A DNA stretch of 20,557 nt, taken from the IMG/VR virus record IMGVR_UViG_3300007538_000244, positions 1 through 20,557 of that record. One strand, given 5' to 3'. A program made the position numbers and the translations under genes. Source of the stretch: a virus. Below are positions 1-6,900 of this stretch, piece after piece (the first letter of the stretch is position 1; every line of letters starts with the position of its first letter). Below the pieces are notes generated by a model that saw only the letters and a program-made list of their open reading frames with translations, did not search any database and had not been told where the DNA came from.

Positions 1-80
1 AACGTCTCGAGCAACTGAAGTCAATTAAACGGGTGGATTGGGACGAAATTTTCAAGGATAATTTAGTTCGGGTTGAGTGA
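1..80 (+). CDS. 3' end of an upstream gene (partial)
   Basis: An open frame enters from the left edge, with its first complete codon at position 3, and stops at TGA 78-80. It gives 25 residues that begin RLEQLKSIKRVDWDEIF and end VRVE. The charged composition fits the C-terminus of a real protein, but the fragment is too short to assign. About 70 bases follow without a gene; I see no convincing terminator or promoter in them. Confidence 0.5.
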   Translation, partial: RLEQLKSIKRVDWDEIFKDNLVRVE

Positions 81-151
81 TAATTTGCGCGTGCTAGTGT
101 GTTACTGGGTACATCTAAGCCTCTTGTGCCCATAACGCATTCTCTTGAGTA

Positions 152-631
152 ATGCAACTCGATAATTTCCTCAAATCTAAGGTTCGCTGGCACCTGGGCT
201 ATAACACTACGTCTATTCCGGCAGGTGACTTGGCGCGTCTTGAGGAAGCTGTCAACAACATTCCGGATTCGTTCTGGTATTCAAAAATTGTCGAACAGGT
301 CAATCGGTGCGATGAAGCTGAAAAGCGCACTGATATGACCGGCAGCGTGAATAACAATACTGTTCCCCGTAGTCGTATCGAGAGTATAGCCGGTGACGTT
401 GACCGTACGATTGCAACTTCTGATTTTAGGGACACGCTGAAAACGTGGACGGCAATTTACATATACGAGACGGATCGATTAGCCCTACATCTTTATGTCC
501 CCAATTATCGAAATCCCGAGCAAGCTCGGTATCGATTCAACCGGGAAGGCGCTGAATTTATCCAAGCTCTTCCTGGCCCTGCCGATGTTGCTGTCGGTAC
601 TCGGCTTATGTTTGAAAACAACTTCCGCTGA
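152..631 (+). CDS. Probable cyanophage virion/connector-region protein (unknown function)
   Basis: A 159-residue acidic, soluble protein with no signal peptide or membrane segment. The N-terminus (KVRWHLGYNT, SIPAGDLARLEEAV) is predicted helical. The C-terminal part holds the aromatic- and arginine-rich segments VPNYRNPEQARYRF and ALPGPADVAVGTR. The overall pattern resembles conserved cyanophage proteins in the structural block, possibly a head-tail connector or neck component, but that is an impression of style rather than a motif assignment. No strong Shine-Dalgarno is visible at the chosen ATG. The protein ends 22 bases before the transglycosylase start I prefer (654). Its last 137 bases also carry an open frame that could extend the transglycosylase upstream; see findings. 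Confidence 0.7.
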   Translation: MQLDNFLKSKVRWHLGYNTTSIPAGDLARLEEAVNNIPDSFWYSKIVEQVNRCDEAEKRTDMTGSVNNNTVPRSRIESIAGDVDRTIATSDFRDTLKTWTAIYIYETDRLALHLYVPNYRNPEQARYRFNREGAEFIQALPGPADVAVGTRLMFENNFR

Positions 632-653
632 AGCAGCAACGAGGTACAGAGAC

Positions 654-1268
654 ATGGCCCAGCTTAAACCACAAGAAATTGCAGCCTTGCTCCAGCAACA
701 GGGCGTTGCAAAAGAAAAGATTCCCACCATGACTGCCATCGCATTGGCGGAATCTGGGGGGCGATCACAAGCTTTTAACCCCCGTGGTTTAGACAAATCT
801 TATGGTCTGTTCCAGGTGAACATGTACGGTGGCCTTGGCCCCGCCCGCATGAAGCAATTCGGTTTAAAAGAAGAAAAAGAATTGTTTGATCCAGCCACTA
901 ACGTTCGCGCTGCTAAAGACATTCTTGGTAGTCAAGGTTTAGGTGCTTGGTCCGTTTATAAAAGCGGTAAATACAAAGAGTTTCTTCCACAGGCTCAAGC
1001 AGCTGTTCAGCATTTAGGACAGCAGACTGAACAGAAGCCTGAGCAGATTGCTACTGCCCCTAAAGGCAACACTTACATTATTTACGGAGAAGACCCTGGA
1101 CTCGATTTTCTTCGTGGTTATACCGGCAAATTTAAGACTCCGGAAATTGAAGGACTCACGAACCTTGCTTCTCTGTTTAATGCTGCTCCAAAAGAAATTG
1201 ACACTGGATTTGATCCTGTAAAACTTTTGGTTGGCCAGTTAACACAGCCATCCGGAGGTTTTAATTAA
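654..1268 (+). CDS. Lytic transglycosylase/lysozyme-like virion protein
   Basis: A 204-residue protein with an N-terminal SLT/lysozyme-like fold. The catalytic glutamate is likely E33 in LAESGG, followed by the substrate-groove signature SYGLFQVNM (about 49-57), the segment LFDPATNVRAAKDI (77-90) and GAWSVYKSGKY (98-107). This family cuts the MurNAc-GlcNAc bond of peptidoglycan. I chose ATG 654 because GAGG lies 9 bases upstream at 641-644. The frame is open back to ATG 495, which would add a hydrophobic leader, but no ribosome site is visible there. The C-terminal 60 residues (from NTYIIYGEDPGLDFL) resemble the tail of the next gene's product, so both may be held in the same place. It is more likely a virion-associated entry enzyme than the lysis enzyme, because the holin-like gene and endolysin lie elsewhere. 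Confidence 0.85.
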   Translation: MAQLKPQEIAALLQQQGVAKEKIPTMTAIALAESGGRSQAFNPRGLDKSYGLFQVNMYGGLGPARMKQFGLKEEKELFDPATNVRAAKDILGSQGLGAWSVYKSGKYKEFLPQAQAAVQHLGQQTEQKPEQIATAPKGNTYIIYGEDPGLDFLRGYTGKFKTPEIEGLTNLASLFNAAPKEIDTGFDPVKLLVGQLTQPSGGFN

Positions 1269-1269
1269 A

Positions 1270-1896
1270 ATGGCCCGAGATTACTCGATTGTTGATGTTG
1301 GCAAAGAGCTGCAACGCTATGGTCTGCGCGTTGCCGAAAACCCTGCATTTGGAAAGGTTGGAAAACATGCCCCCAAATCTTTCCACTATGCCGGTAAGGC
1401 ACTTGATGTCACTGATTGGCGTCCTGACGTGGCACCTGCTTATGAGGGGGGTAAACCAATTGACTGGAAACAGCGGACAGGTGAATTGGCATACCGTGCT
1501 AAAAAATCTGGTTTATTTACAGAAGCTCTAGGTCCAGGGGATCCTGGTCATGAAACCCATGTACATTTAGCATTGTCCGACAAAGTCAAGGCTTCACCTG
1601 AGCTCATACAGTGGATTGCGACTGGTAGATATAAAACGCCAGAGGGTAAGTTGACCGACATAATGCCAACATTACAAGCAGCGGCGCCTCCGCAACAACA
1701 AGCAACTCCTGGCAACGATACTTACGTTTATATTTTAGGTGGAAAAGGAAAGAAGGAAGAAGATCCTGGAGCAGATTTTCTTTCTTCTTATATCCAAGAT
1801 TCTTTATTTGCTCAGCAGCCTCAGGTCAAATCAATGATCAATCCGGCTGCTCTACTGACCTCTGCTTTCTCGCAGACACCTAGTTTTATGACTTGA
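1270..1896 (+). CDS. Peptidase M15-like D-Ala-D-Ala/L-Ala-D-Glu peptidase
   Basis: A 208-residue protein whose first 120 residues match the M15/VanY-type zinc peptidase signature: SFHYAGKALDV (H39 and D46, the HxxxxxxD pair) and GHETHVH (H94, H97, H99), the second zinc ligand region. Such enzymes cleave peptide crosslinks or stem peptides in peptidoglycan. Residues 130-150 are a Pro/Gln-rich linker. The C-terminal part (DTYVYILGG, EDPGADFLSSY, INPAALLTSAF) repeats the tail pattern of the upstream transglycosylase-like protein. The ATG follows the upstream TAA by one base, so the two are almost certainly translated together. The pair would attack glycan and peptide bonds in the same wall, which suits a virion entry device. 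No signal peptide is seen. Confidence 0.85.
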   Translation: MARDYSIVDVGKELQRYGLRVAENPAFGKVGKHAPKSFHYAGKALDVTDWRPDVAPAYEGGKPIDWKQRTGELAYRAKKSGLFTEALGPGDPGHETHVHLALSDKVKASPELIQWIATGRYKTPEGKLTDIMPTLQAAAPPQQQATPGNDTYVYILGGKGKKEEDPGADFLSSYIQDSLFAQQPQVKSMINPAALLTSAFSQTPSFMT

Positions 1897-1897
1897 T

Positions 1898-2131
1898 ATG
1901 GCATACACTAAGCCAGAGCTCCGTGAGCGCTTAAAAAATCAAATTAAATCGGGATCTAAAGGTGGTAAGCCAGGGGAATGGAGCGCAAGGAAGGCTCAAC
2001 TTTTAGCTCAAGCATATAAAAAACGCGGTGGCGGTTATAAAGGTGAAAAAACCGAGGAACAGAAGTCTTTAAAACGATGGGGGGATCAAGATTGGATGAC
2101 AAAGGAAGAGTACGAGAAGAAAGATGACTGA
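1898..2131 (+). CDS. DUF5872-like small basic protein, N-terminal half
   Basis: A 77-residue lysine-rich protein with the segments KPELRERLKNQIKSGSKGGK, PGEWSARKAQLLAQAYKKRG and GGYKGEKTEEQKSLKRWGDQ, ending in DWMTKEEYEKKDD. This order (LRERLK, GGKPGxWSARKAQLL, KRGGGYK, SLxxW) is the recognisable pattern of DUF5872, a family of unknown function seen in phages and large DNA viruses. The start lies one base after the M15 gene's stop. The last 8 bases overlap the next gene (ATGACTGA), which appears to carry the other half of the same family. The high positive charge suggests nucleic-acid binding, but no role is established. Confidence 0.8.
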   Translation: MAYTKPELRERLKNQIKSGSKGGKPGEWSARKAQLLAQAYKKRGGGYKGEKTEEQKSLKRWGDQDWMTKEEYEKKDD

Positions 2132-2339
2132 TAAAGCAATAGAACCCGGTAAGAAGAGTACTGAACGGTATTTGCCGAGAGAAGCTTGGTCAAAGCTGTC
2201 TCCCGAAGAGCGCGAGCACACCGATCGTAAGAAGCAGCGTGAATCACGAAAAGGTAAGCAATTTGTTCCAAACACAGACCGAGCTAAAAAAGCTCGTCGC
2301 GCCGTGGAGCTAGCCTCCAGGAGGAAACAACATGGTTAG
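2124..2339 (+). CDS. DUF5872-like small basic protein, C-terminal half
   Basis: A 71-residue basic protein containing TERYLPREAWSKLSPEERE, TDRKKQRESRKGKQFVPNT and AKKARRAVELASRRK. The pattern YLPxxAWxKLSPxExxxTDRKKxxxSRKGKQFVxNT is, as I recall it, normally found downstream of the DUF5872 N-terminal segment in a single chain. Here it starts in a different frame 8 bases before the previous stop, so the two halves are separate, coupled genes. It ends at TAG 2337-2339, which overlaps the next gene's ATG. Function is unknown; charge suggests DNA or RNA contact. Confidence 0.78.
   Translation: MTDKAIEPGKKSTERYLPREAWSKLSPEEREHTDRKKQRESRKGKQFVPNTDRAKKARRAVELASRRKQHG
2319..2324 (+). promoter_or_regulatory. 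Consensus Shine-Dalgarno AGGAGG preceded by its own complement
   Basis: AGGAGG lies 7 bases before ATG 2332 and fixes that start. It is immediately preceded by CCTCC (2314-2318), making an 11-base palindrome, and GGAG at 2306-2309 can pair with CTCC. The ribosome site may therefore sit in alternative RNA pairings, although it lies inside a translated gene and would be opened by ribosomes. Confidence 0.6.
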
Positions 2340-2568
2340 ACCAAAGACCCGACTTGGTTATTATTACGGAGTTGGTCGAGATCAAACACCACGAGAACCG
2401 GCACCTTACTCGGGTGGCGAGAAGTTTGCAGAAGGTCGCCAGCCACGACGTAAGGCTGGGGATGCACTTGGAATAGACTTAATTTCAGGCACTGGACAGC
2501 CACCAACATTGCCCCCTCCTTATGTCGGCGGGGCTGAACTCCGCAACTTAGACATCAGCGGAATTTAA
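2332..2568 (+). CDS. Small hypothetical protein, Gly/Pro-rich
   Basis: A 78-residue protein starting MVRPKTRLGYYYGVGRDQT, with a basic middle (EGRQPRRKAG) and a proline-rich tail (GQPPTLPPPYVGGAELRNL). It has no membrane segment or known motif. The start is set by a consensus ribosome site and overlaps the previous gene's TAG by 8 bases. It belongs to the same tightly packed run of small proteins between the cell-wall hydrolases and the first large virion gene. The composition suggests an unstructured protein. I do not recognise a family. Confidence 0.7.
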   Translation: MVRPKTRLGYYYGVGRDQTPREPAPYSGGEKFAEGRQPRRKAGDALGIDLISGTGQPPTLPPPYVGGAELRNLDISGI

Positions 2569-2569
2569 A

Positions 2570-2782
2570 ATGACAAAGAAAAAAGGAATGCCGCCTGAAC
2601 TTCTGGCGCACTTTAAGAAGAAAAACGAAGAAGGCTCTGACAAAGGCGAAAAAGAAGGTAGTGACAAAGAGCGGCGCCGTGATGCCGTTAAGAAAGCCCG
2701 CGTTAGACTTGAAGGTAGTAAACGGAATCGTGTCCATGGCAAAAAAGACGCAATTGGTAAAGGACGCCCTGAAAAATCCTGA
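2570..2782 (+). CDS. Small lysine-rich hypothetical protein
   Basis: A 70-residue, highly charged protein: MTKKKGMPPELLAHFKKKNE, followed by alternating Lys/Glu/Asp and a basic C-terminus (KRNRVHGKKDAIGKGRPEKS). The opening MPPELLxxFKKK resembles short phage proteins of unknown role. It starts one base after the preceding TAA. Its last 47 bases overlap the next small gene in another frame, so one of the two ends could be imprecise. Likely disordered; no function assigned. Confidence 0.6.
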   Translation: MTKKKGMPPELLAHFKKKNEEGSDKGEKEGSDKERRRDAVKKARVRLEGSKRNRVHGKKDAIGKGRPEKS

Positions 2783-2876
2783 GTTGTACTCCCCAGCCGA
2801 GCTGCAGTATTTTCGGCTTTGGCTTTCCACCAAGAAAAAACAAAAAGCAGCTAAAAAGGCAGCTGCGCTACAATAA
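2736..2876 (+). CDS. Small hypothetical protein (46 aa), Lys/Ala-rich tail
   Basis: A short open frame from ATG 2736 to TAA 2874-2876. The product starts MAKKTQLVKDALKNPEL, continues YSPAELQYFRLWLSTKKKQK and ends KAAKKAAALQ. The middle reads as an amphipathic helix. An in-frame start at 2661 would lengthen it but would overlap the previous gene far more, and that extension looks non-coding, so 2736 is preferred. It is the last of the small basic genes before the first large virion gene. Confidence 0.55.
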   Translation: MAKKTQLVKDALKNPELYSPAELQYFRLWLSTKKKQKAAKKAAALQ

Positions 2877-2898
2877 AACCTAGGAGTTAGGTAGAACC

Positions 2899-3687
2899 TT
2901 GGCATCGTCGGCAACTAACAAAAGTCCTCTTATGCTGGATCGTCCAGCAACAGTATCCTCATTGGTTACGGTTGCGTCTGGTCAAGCATTTTCTACCAGT
3001 TTGATCCCAACTGCAATCGGTAACGCTACCAAGATTTTTGATGTTGATTCAACATTAACCGACGTTTCGATTAGTGGAGCATATATCGACGAAATTTGGT
3101 TTCAGTACTCGAAGCGAAATACTGAGTTCATTGACGCCACAACCGCGACCGTTGGTACTTACTCTGCAGATAGTACAGATGTTGTAGTTACCATTTCTAG
3201 TGGCCATAACGTCCAGGTAGGGCAAAAGGTTTACCTAGATTTCACCTCATACAGTTCCGGAGCCGTTCCTATTGACCAGGCTGTAACAGTTACTGCCGTT
3301 ACGCCTACTACGTTTACTGGCACCATTCCCAGTGTGTCTGGTCCTATTACTGGTAACGTTAGCTGCCGGTTGCCGATTGACGTTTGTTTTTACCTGGTCA
3401 GTAACGGAACGATTACTAATACCAACCAGTTTTTCCCTCTGTTCGTGGCCAGCATTCCGGCTACTTATGAGAACCAATTCTACAGTTTGACCCTCAATAA
3501 CGTTTTGCCCCTAATTAACCACCCTGTGGTACAAGCTGGTACAAACTTCACGAGCACTAACAGCACGACCTCTCCCAAGATGCGTGGGATGATGCTGCAG
3601 CGCGGTCAAGCCCTGTACGCGGCGGTCTCTGGGGGAACCTCGTTAACCAATGGTTTCTACGTAGGCGTTCAAGGCGGATACTACTAA
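2899..3687 (+). CDS. Virion structural protein with one FCCH-like beta domain
   Basis: A 262-residue protein rich in Ser, Thr, Val and Gly, typical of phage tail or capsid beta proteins. I chose TTG 2899 because AGGAG lies upstream (2882-2886, spacing 12) and no better start is nearby. Residues about 86-157 form a small beta domain (ISSGHNVQVGQKVYLDF ... VTAVTPTTFTG) that recurs three times in the downstream 770-aa protein. It resembles the domain often annotated in phage proteins as E1 FCCH-like. The flanking halves (IDEIWFQYSKR and DVCFYLVSNG, NQFFPLFVAS) look as if they would be continuous without it, which suggests an inserted domain. The C-terminus is GFYVGVQGGYY. Probably a tail or decoration protein; the exact role is not clear. 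Confidence 0.8.
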   Translation: MASSATNKSPLMLDRPATVSSLVTVASGQAFSTSLIPTAIGNATKIFDVDSTLTDVSISGAYIDEIWFQYSKRNTEFIDATTATVGTYSADSTDVVVTISSGHNVQVGQKVYLDFTSYSSGAVPIDQAVTVTAVTPTTFTGTIPSVSGPITGNVSCRLPIDVCFYLVSNGTITNTNQFFPLFVASIPATYENQFYSLTLNNVLPLINHPVVQAGTNFTSTNSTTSPKMRGMMLQRGQALYAAVSGGTSLTNGFYVGVQGGYY

Positions 3688-3690
3688 ACC

Positions 3691-3834
3691 GTGAAAGATA
3701 TAGATAGCTGGTCAAAAGAGCAAAACTATTTAAACTGGCAACGTGCTGTCCAGATGGCTAATCAATGGCGGCGTATACTAGGTGTTAAAGAAGTGGGATA
3801 TCCGTATCCAGGGGAACCTAGAAGCAGGCAGTAA
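3691..3834 (+). CDS. Small hypothetical protein (47 aa)
   Basis: A GTG-initiated frame between two virion genes. It starts 3 bases after the preceding TAA and ends at TAA 3832-3834, 4 bases before the next ATG. The product reads MKDIDSWSKEQNYLNWQRAV, QMANQWRRILGVKEVG, YPYPGEPRSRQ. It fills the gap exactly and has protein-like composition (helical, Trp-rich), which supports a real gene despite the small size. Function is unknown; its position suggests a virion assembly or accessory role. Confidence 0.65.
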   Translation: MKDIDSWSKEQNYLNWQRAVQMANQWRRILGVKEVGYPYPGEPRSRQ

Positions 3835-3838
3835 TCAA

Positions 3839-6151
3839 ATGCCTAGAAGTAAAAAAAGTTTCGGTGGTAAATTTGATTCTCCATCGAAAAATAATTTCAA
3901 CGGGGCTAATTTTAGTAAATTCACAGAAGATAACCCATTCAAAAGCAATCCGGATTACACAAAAGAGACTCAAAAGTTTCAGTTTTTACCAAGTAATTCA
4001 CAATTGTTGAGTCGTATTCGATTTTACGATTACGACTCACTTTGGACTCGATGGCGCCGTGGGTATGAGCTCTACACCATCACCCAGAGTGTCCTAGGAT
4101 CTTTCGCTACAGAACGAAGGTCTCGCGGGGACTTCAGGATGTACTGTACGTTCCAGCAGTTCCCTGGTGTATTCATTCCAGCCCGTTTTTTTACGTTCCC
4201 CTCAAGTGATAAAGAAATTGGGGAGCAAATCGTCGGTATGCGAGATGCTAACGGTTTTAATTTTTACAATTTTGGATTACCGATTCTCGCTGTTCGCTAT
4301 CTAGGAGATTCTGTAACGACCTCTTACTCTCAGTCTGGTACAACCGTCACTATAACTAAGACTGATCACGGTCTTTTTCCGGGGGAGAGTGTTTTTTTGG
4401 ATTTCCAGACGGGAGCGTCAGTTGATGAAACTTTAACTGTAGTAAGCGTCACGCAAAATACTTTTACGCTTACTGCGACAAATCCGTTTACAACGAGTGG
4501 AAATGTAATTTACTACCTATCGACTACGTTTAATGATCCTCGGTGGACTACAACTCGAGTTCGACTGCGCTCGATCCCGACCCCAGTTAGATTCTTTGCT
4601 GGTGAACGACTCGTCGACCGTATAGTAGAAAGAGATCCAGGCATCTTCAGTACGTATTCGCGCACAGGCTCTACGGTCACAGTTAACTGCACGTCTGCGC
4701 ACGGGCTCTCTACTGGAAATAAGATTTTCGTTGCAATTATCACCGGTTTAGTTTCTGCTGGTCAATATGAAATTACGGTAACAAGCCCAACTCAAATGAC
4801 ATTTACTACGATTGACAGTGGCAGTACAACTGGTAACTTAGTCGTCAATCGCTTAATCCCTGGATTTAGATACGATGATTATGTTGGTTACACCGTTACA
4901 GGTGTAGATACAAATACAAATGAAGTTATTTTCCAACGAGCGGATAGTTTCGGTACAAAGACGGTAAATAGTAAATACGTTACAACCGTTCCTGCCGAAC
5001 GTGGGTTCACTGTTGGTCGTTTTTTGACGACGGATTTACGTTGGCAATGCTCTTGTCAGGATTTTATAAGGCGGGATAGTTACAATTTTTACAGCGACAA
5101 AACTTCTCAGCGGTTCCCGGTCACTGCAATCACCTCTACAAAACCCGGTGAGACGCAGAATGCAGATAACTCAATCGATGACATACGTGATAGCCCTGGT
5201 GTATTTTCCGATTTAGGCTACTCGGTTACAAATAATTTTTACCAGTTACCTGATTACCAGGATAAAAAGGAGTTTTCGTACCCTAATTTGTTTTACTACC
5301 AGATCCGCTGGTGTAAGCATATCTATGCAGCAATGTTCTCGATCCTGCATGATGAAGGTAATGAGCCGATTGCTTTAGCGGCAACCTATAGCCAATCTGG
5401 GGCAAACATTACTGTGACTTCTCCAGATCACGGACTTTCTGCTAATAGCAAGATTCAACTTGATTTTACAAGTGGCGATGCTATATCAGGGCAGTACACA
5501 ATAACCAGTGTTCCAAACAAGGACACGTTTGTTGTTGTGTACCCGTTTAGTTCATCTACGGGCGGTTATGTGACGGTCAGTAACTTACGAGAACATGATT
5601 TTGTAAAGTCGTGGATTTTAGAGCCGAATGATAAACCAATTGGTAATGCTCTCGATAAATTCTATGAAAACTTCTTAAAAGAAAATGAACGAGTGAAGCA
5701 AGCTGCTGAGCGTCTTACCATGATGCAGCAGGGTATGGAGTGGACTGGCGGTAAATCCGTTACAGGGTCTCGGAACCAGCCGGAGCAGGTAGCAGACTAC
5801 GATCCCCAGCTTCTCACCATGATGATGACGGATAGCATCCGCAGGAATTCAACAGGGGAATTGGATCGCAACGGTATTGAAGTGAATACGACAAACCGAA
5901 TGATTTCGATGATGAGCAAACTCTTGAATATTAATCCGACTTTAATTCAAGATACGAAATTTGGTATGTTGGACGAACCCCTCGTTAACTACGTACCTGA
6001 CTTTGAATTTGGTTTAATCTTTGGTGGTACGTATCTTAACGGTAATCCCGTTGAACCCGCTTCGGCCACAAGTACAATAGACTGTGATACGTATTCCCCG
6101 CTGACAGCACAAGATACACTCGTTGACGGCGGTCTTTACATTAACTCGTAG
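3839..6151 (+). CDS. Large virion protein with three FCCH-like domains and a SWIM-type zinc motif
   Basis: A 770-residue protein. I use ATG 3839 rather than the in-frame GTG 3782, because 3839 follows the upstream stop by 4 bases and 3782 would overlap that gene. Residues 1-50 are basic and disordered. Residues 50-155 are an aromatic-rich domain (RFYDYDSLWTRWRRGYELYT). Three copies of a small beta domain lie at about 161-226, 271-336 and 517-582, each with xHGLxxGxxVxxxF and TxFT signatures. Between copies two and three there is a SWIM-like zinc signature: WQCSCQDF (C404, C406) and WCKHIYA (C492, H494), separated by about 85 residues. The last 170 residues are helical (KFYENFLKENERVKQAAERL, MMSKLLNI). 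It is probably a tail/baseplate or internal virion protein. It ends in TAG, 2 bases before the next ATG, showing that TAG is an ordinary stop here. Confidence 0.85.
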   Translation: MPRSKKSFGGKFDSPSKNNFNGANFSKFTEDNPFKSNPDYTKETQKFQFLPSNSQLLSRIRFYDYDSLWTRWRRGYELYTITQSVLGSFATERRSRGDFRMYCTFQQFPGVFIPARFFTFPSSDKEIGEQIVGMRDANGFNFYNFGLPILAVRYLGDSVTTSYSQSGTTVTITKTDHGLFPGESVFLDFQTGASVDETLTVVSVTQNTFTLTATNPFTTSGNVIYYLSTTFNDPRWTTTRVRLRSIPTPVRFFAGERLVDRIVERDPGIFSTYSRTGSTVTVNCTSAHGLSTGNKIFVAIITGLVSAGQYEITVTSPTQMTFTTIDSGSTTGNLVVNRLIPGFRYDDYVGYTVTGVDTNTNEVIFQRADSFGTKTVNSKYVTTVPAERGFTVGRFLTTDLRWQCSCQDFIRRDSYNFYSDKTSQRFPVTAITSTKPGETQNADNSIDDIRDSPGVFSDLGYSVTNNFYQLPDYQDKKEFSYPNLFYYQIRWCKHIYAAMFSILHDEGNEPIALAATYSQSGANITVTSPDHGLSANSKIQLDFTSGDAISGQYTITSVPNKDTFVVVYPFSSSTGGYVTVSNLREHDFVKSWILEPNDKPIGNALDKFYENFLKENERVKQAAERLTMMQQGMEWTGGKSVTGSRNQPEQVADYDPQLLTMMMTDSIRRNSTGELDRNGIEVNTTNRMISMMSKLLNINPTLIQDTKFGMLDEPLVNYVPDFEFGLIFGGTYLNGNPVEPASATSTIDCDTYSPLTAQDTLVDGGLYINS

Positions 6152-6153
6152 TT

Positions 6154-6579
6154 ATGGCTGTTCAGATTCTATCTCGGCGTTCTAGCGTCTTATACGATAG
6201 GCCCTTTCCAATCCGTCTTGGCACGGCTGAGCTTGCAGTCAACAACAATCCTGGGGATCCTGGACTGTATTTTGCAGATAGCACAGCTTCTCCGTCTACA
6301 GGTCTGATCAAAGTAGGTCCAACATTTATCGGATCTACCGCCCCCAACACACCTGCAGTAGGTTTTACTTTATCCAGTAAAGGTGAATCTTGGCTAGATA
6401 CGTCTAGCACCTACATTCATAAGCTTTATGACGGAACCAGCTGGCAAACGCCTAAGGCTGTGGCATCGAACAGTAATGGTAAACCTGTGAGCCCTGTTGA
6501 TGGTCAGCTTCACTACGACAAGTTGATTCCCGGTTTGTTTATGTATGACGGTGCTACTGCTGCTTGGATTGCAGTCTAA
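6154..6579 (+). CDS. Fibre/virion structural protein
   Basis: A 141-residue protein with the fibre-type opening RPFPIRLGTAELAVNNNPGDP and GLYFADSTASPSTGLIKVGP. This resembles the short N-terminal domains that anchor phage fibres, where a sequence like LGTAELAVNxxPGDPGLYF recurs in cyanophage proteins. The C-terminal part has GESWLDTSSTYIHKLYDGTSW and GQLHYDKLIPGLFMYDGATA, short aromatic beta repeats typical of fibre or adhesion proteins. It starts two bases after the preceding TAG. Its stop abuts the end of the convergent minus-strand gene without a gap. Probably part of a tail fibre assembly. Confidence 0.75.
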   Translation: MAVQILSRRSSVLYDRPFPIRLGTAELAVNNNPGDPGLYFADSTASPSTGLIKVGPTFIGSTAPNTPAVGFTLSSKGESWLDTSSTYIHKLYDGTSWQTPKAVASNSNGKPVSPVDGQLHYDKLIPGLFMYDGATAAWIAV

Positions 6580-6828
6580 TCAGTGAGGATGGTTTAGGAT
6601 GTGGTCCAGGATTCGATCGAGTTTCGTGTGAACAGCTTGCACCTCACGAAGGAAGTCTTCTTTTAGAACATATTCTTTGATTACTCGATCTTGGAAGTTA
6701 TCTAAATCATTCTCGATTGCTTCAAAACGACGTTCAATACGCTTGTTAAAATTAGATAGAGCTCGTGATAAACCGGCAAACGCGCCTGCACTGCCAGAAA
6801 GAACAGCCACAATCAATTCTGGCGTCAC
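6580..6828 (-). CDS. Small membrane-anchored coiled-coil protein (XhlA-like)
   Basis: An 82-residue protein. Residues 4-24 (ELIVAVLSGSAGAFAGLSRA) form a likely membrane segment. The rest (KRIERRFEAIENDLDNFQDR and FLREVQAVHTKLDRILDHIL) is a charged coiled coil. This arrangement recalls phage haemolysin XhlA/holin-accessory proteins and similar short cyanophage proteins, but the motif is generic. It is the only minus-strand gene inside the + strand structural block and converges with the upstream fibre gene with zero spacing, so the two transcripts would overlap. About 72 bases separate its start from the next + strand start at 6901. Confidence 0.65.
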   Translation of the reverse strand: MTPELIVAVLSGSAGAFAGLSRALSNFNKRIERRFEAIENDLDNFQDRVIKEYVLKEDFLREVQAVHTKLDRILDHILNHPH

Positions 6829-6900
6829 TTTTATCTGATTGATTTTTTACTATTCTAAAGGAGTCAACAGCTTAAAATAAAGTGAGGAGACAACCAGGCA

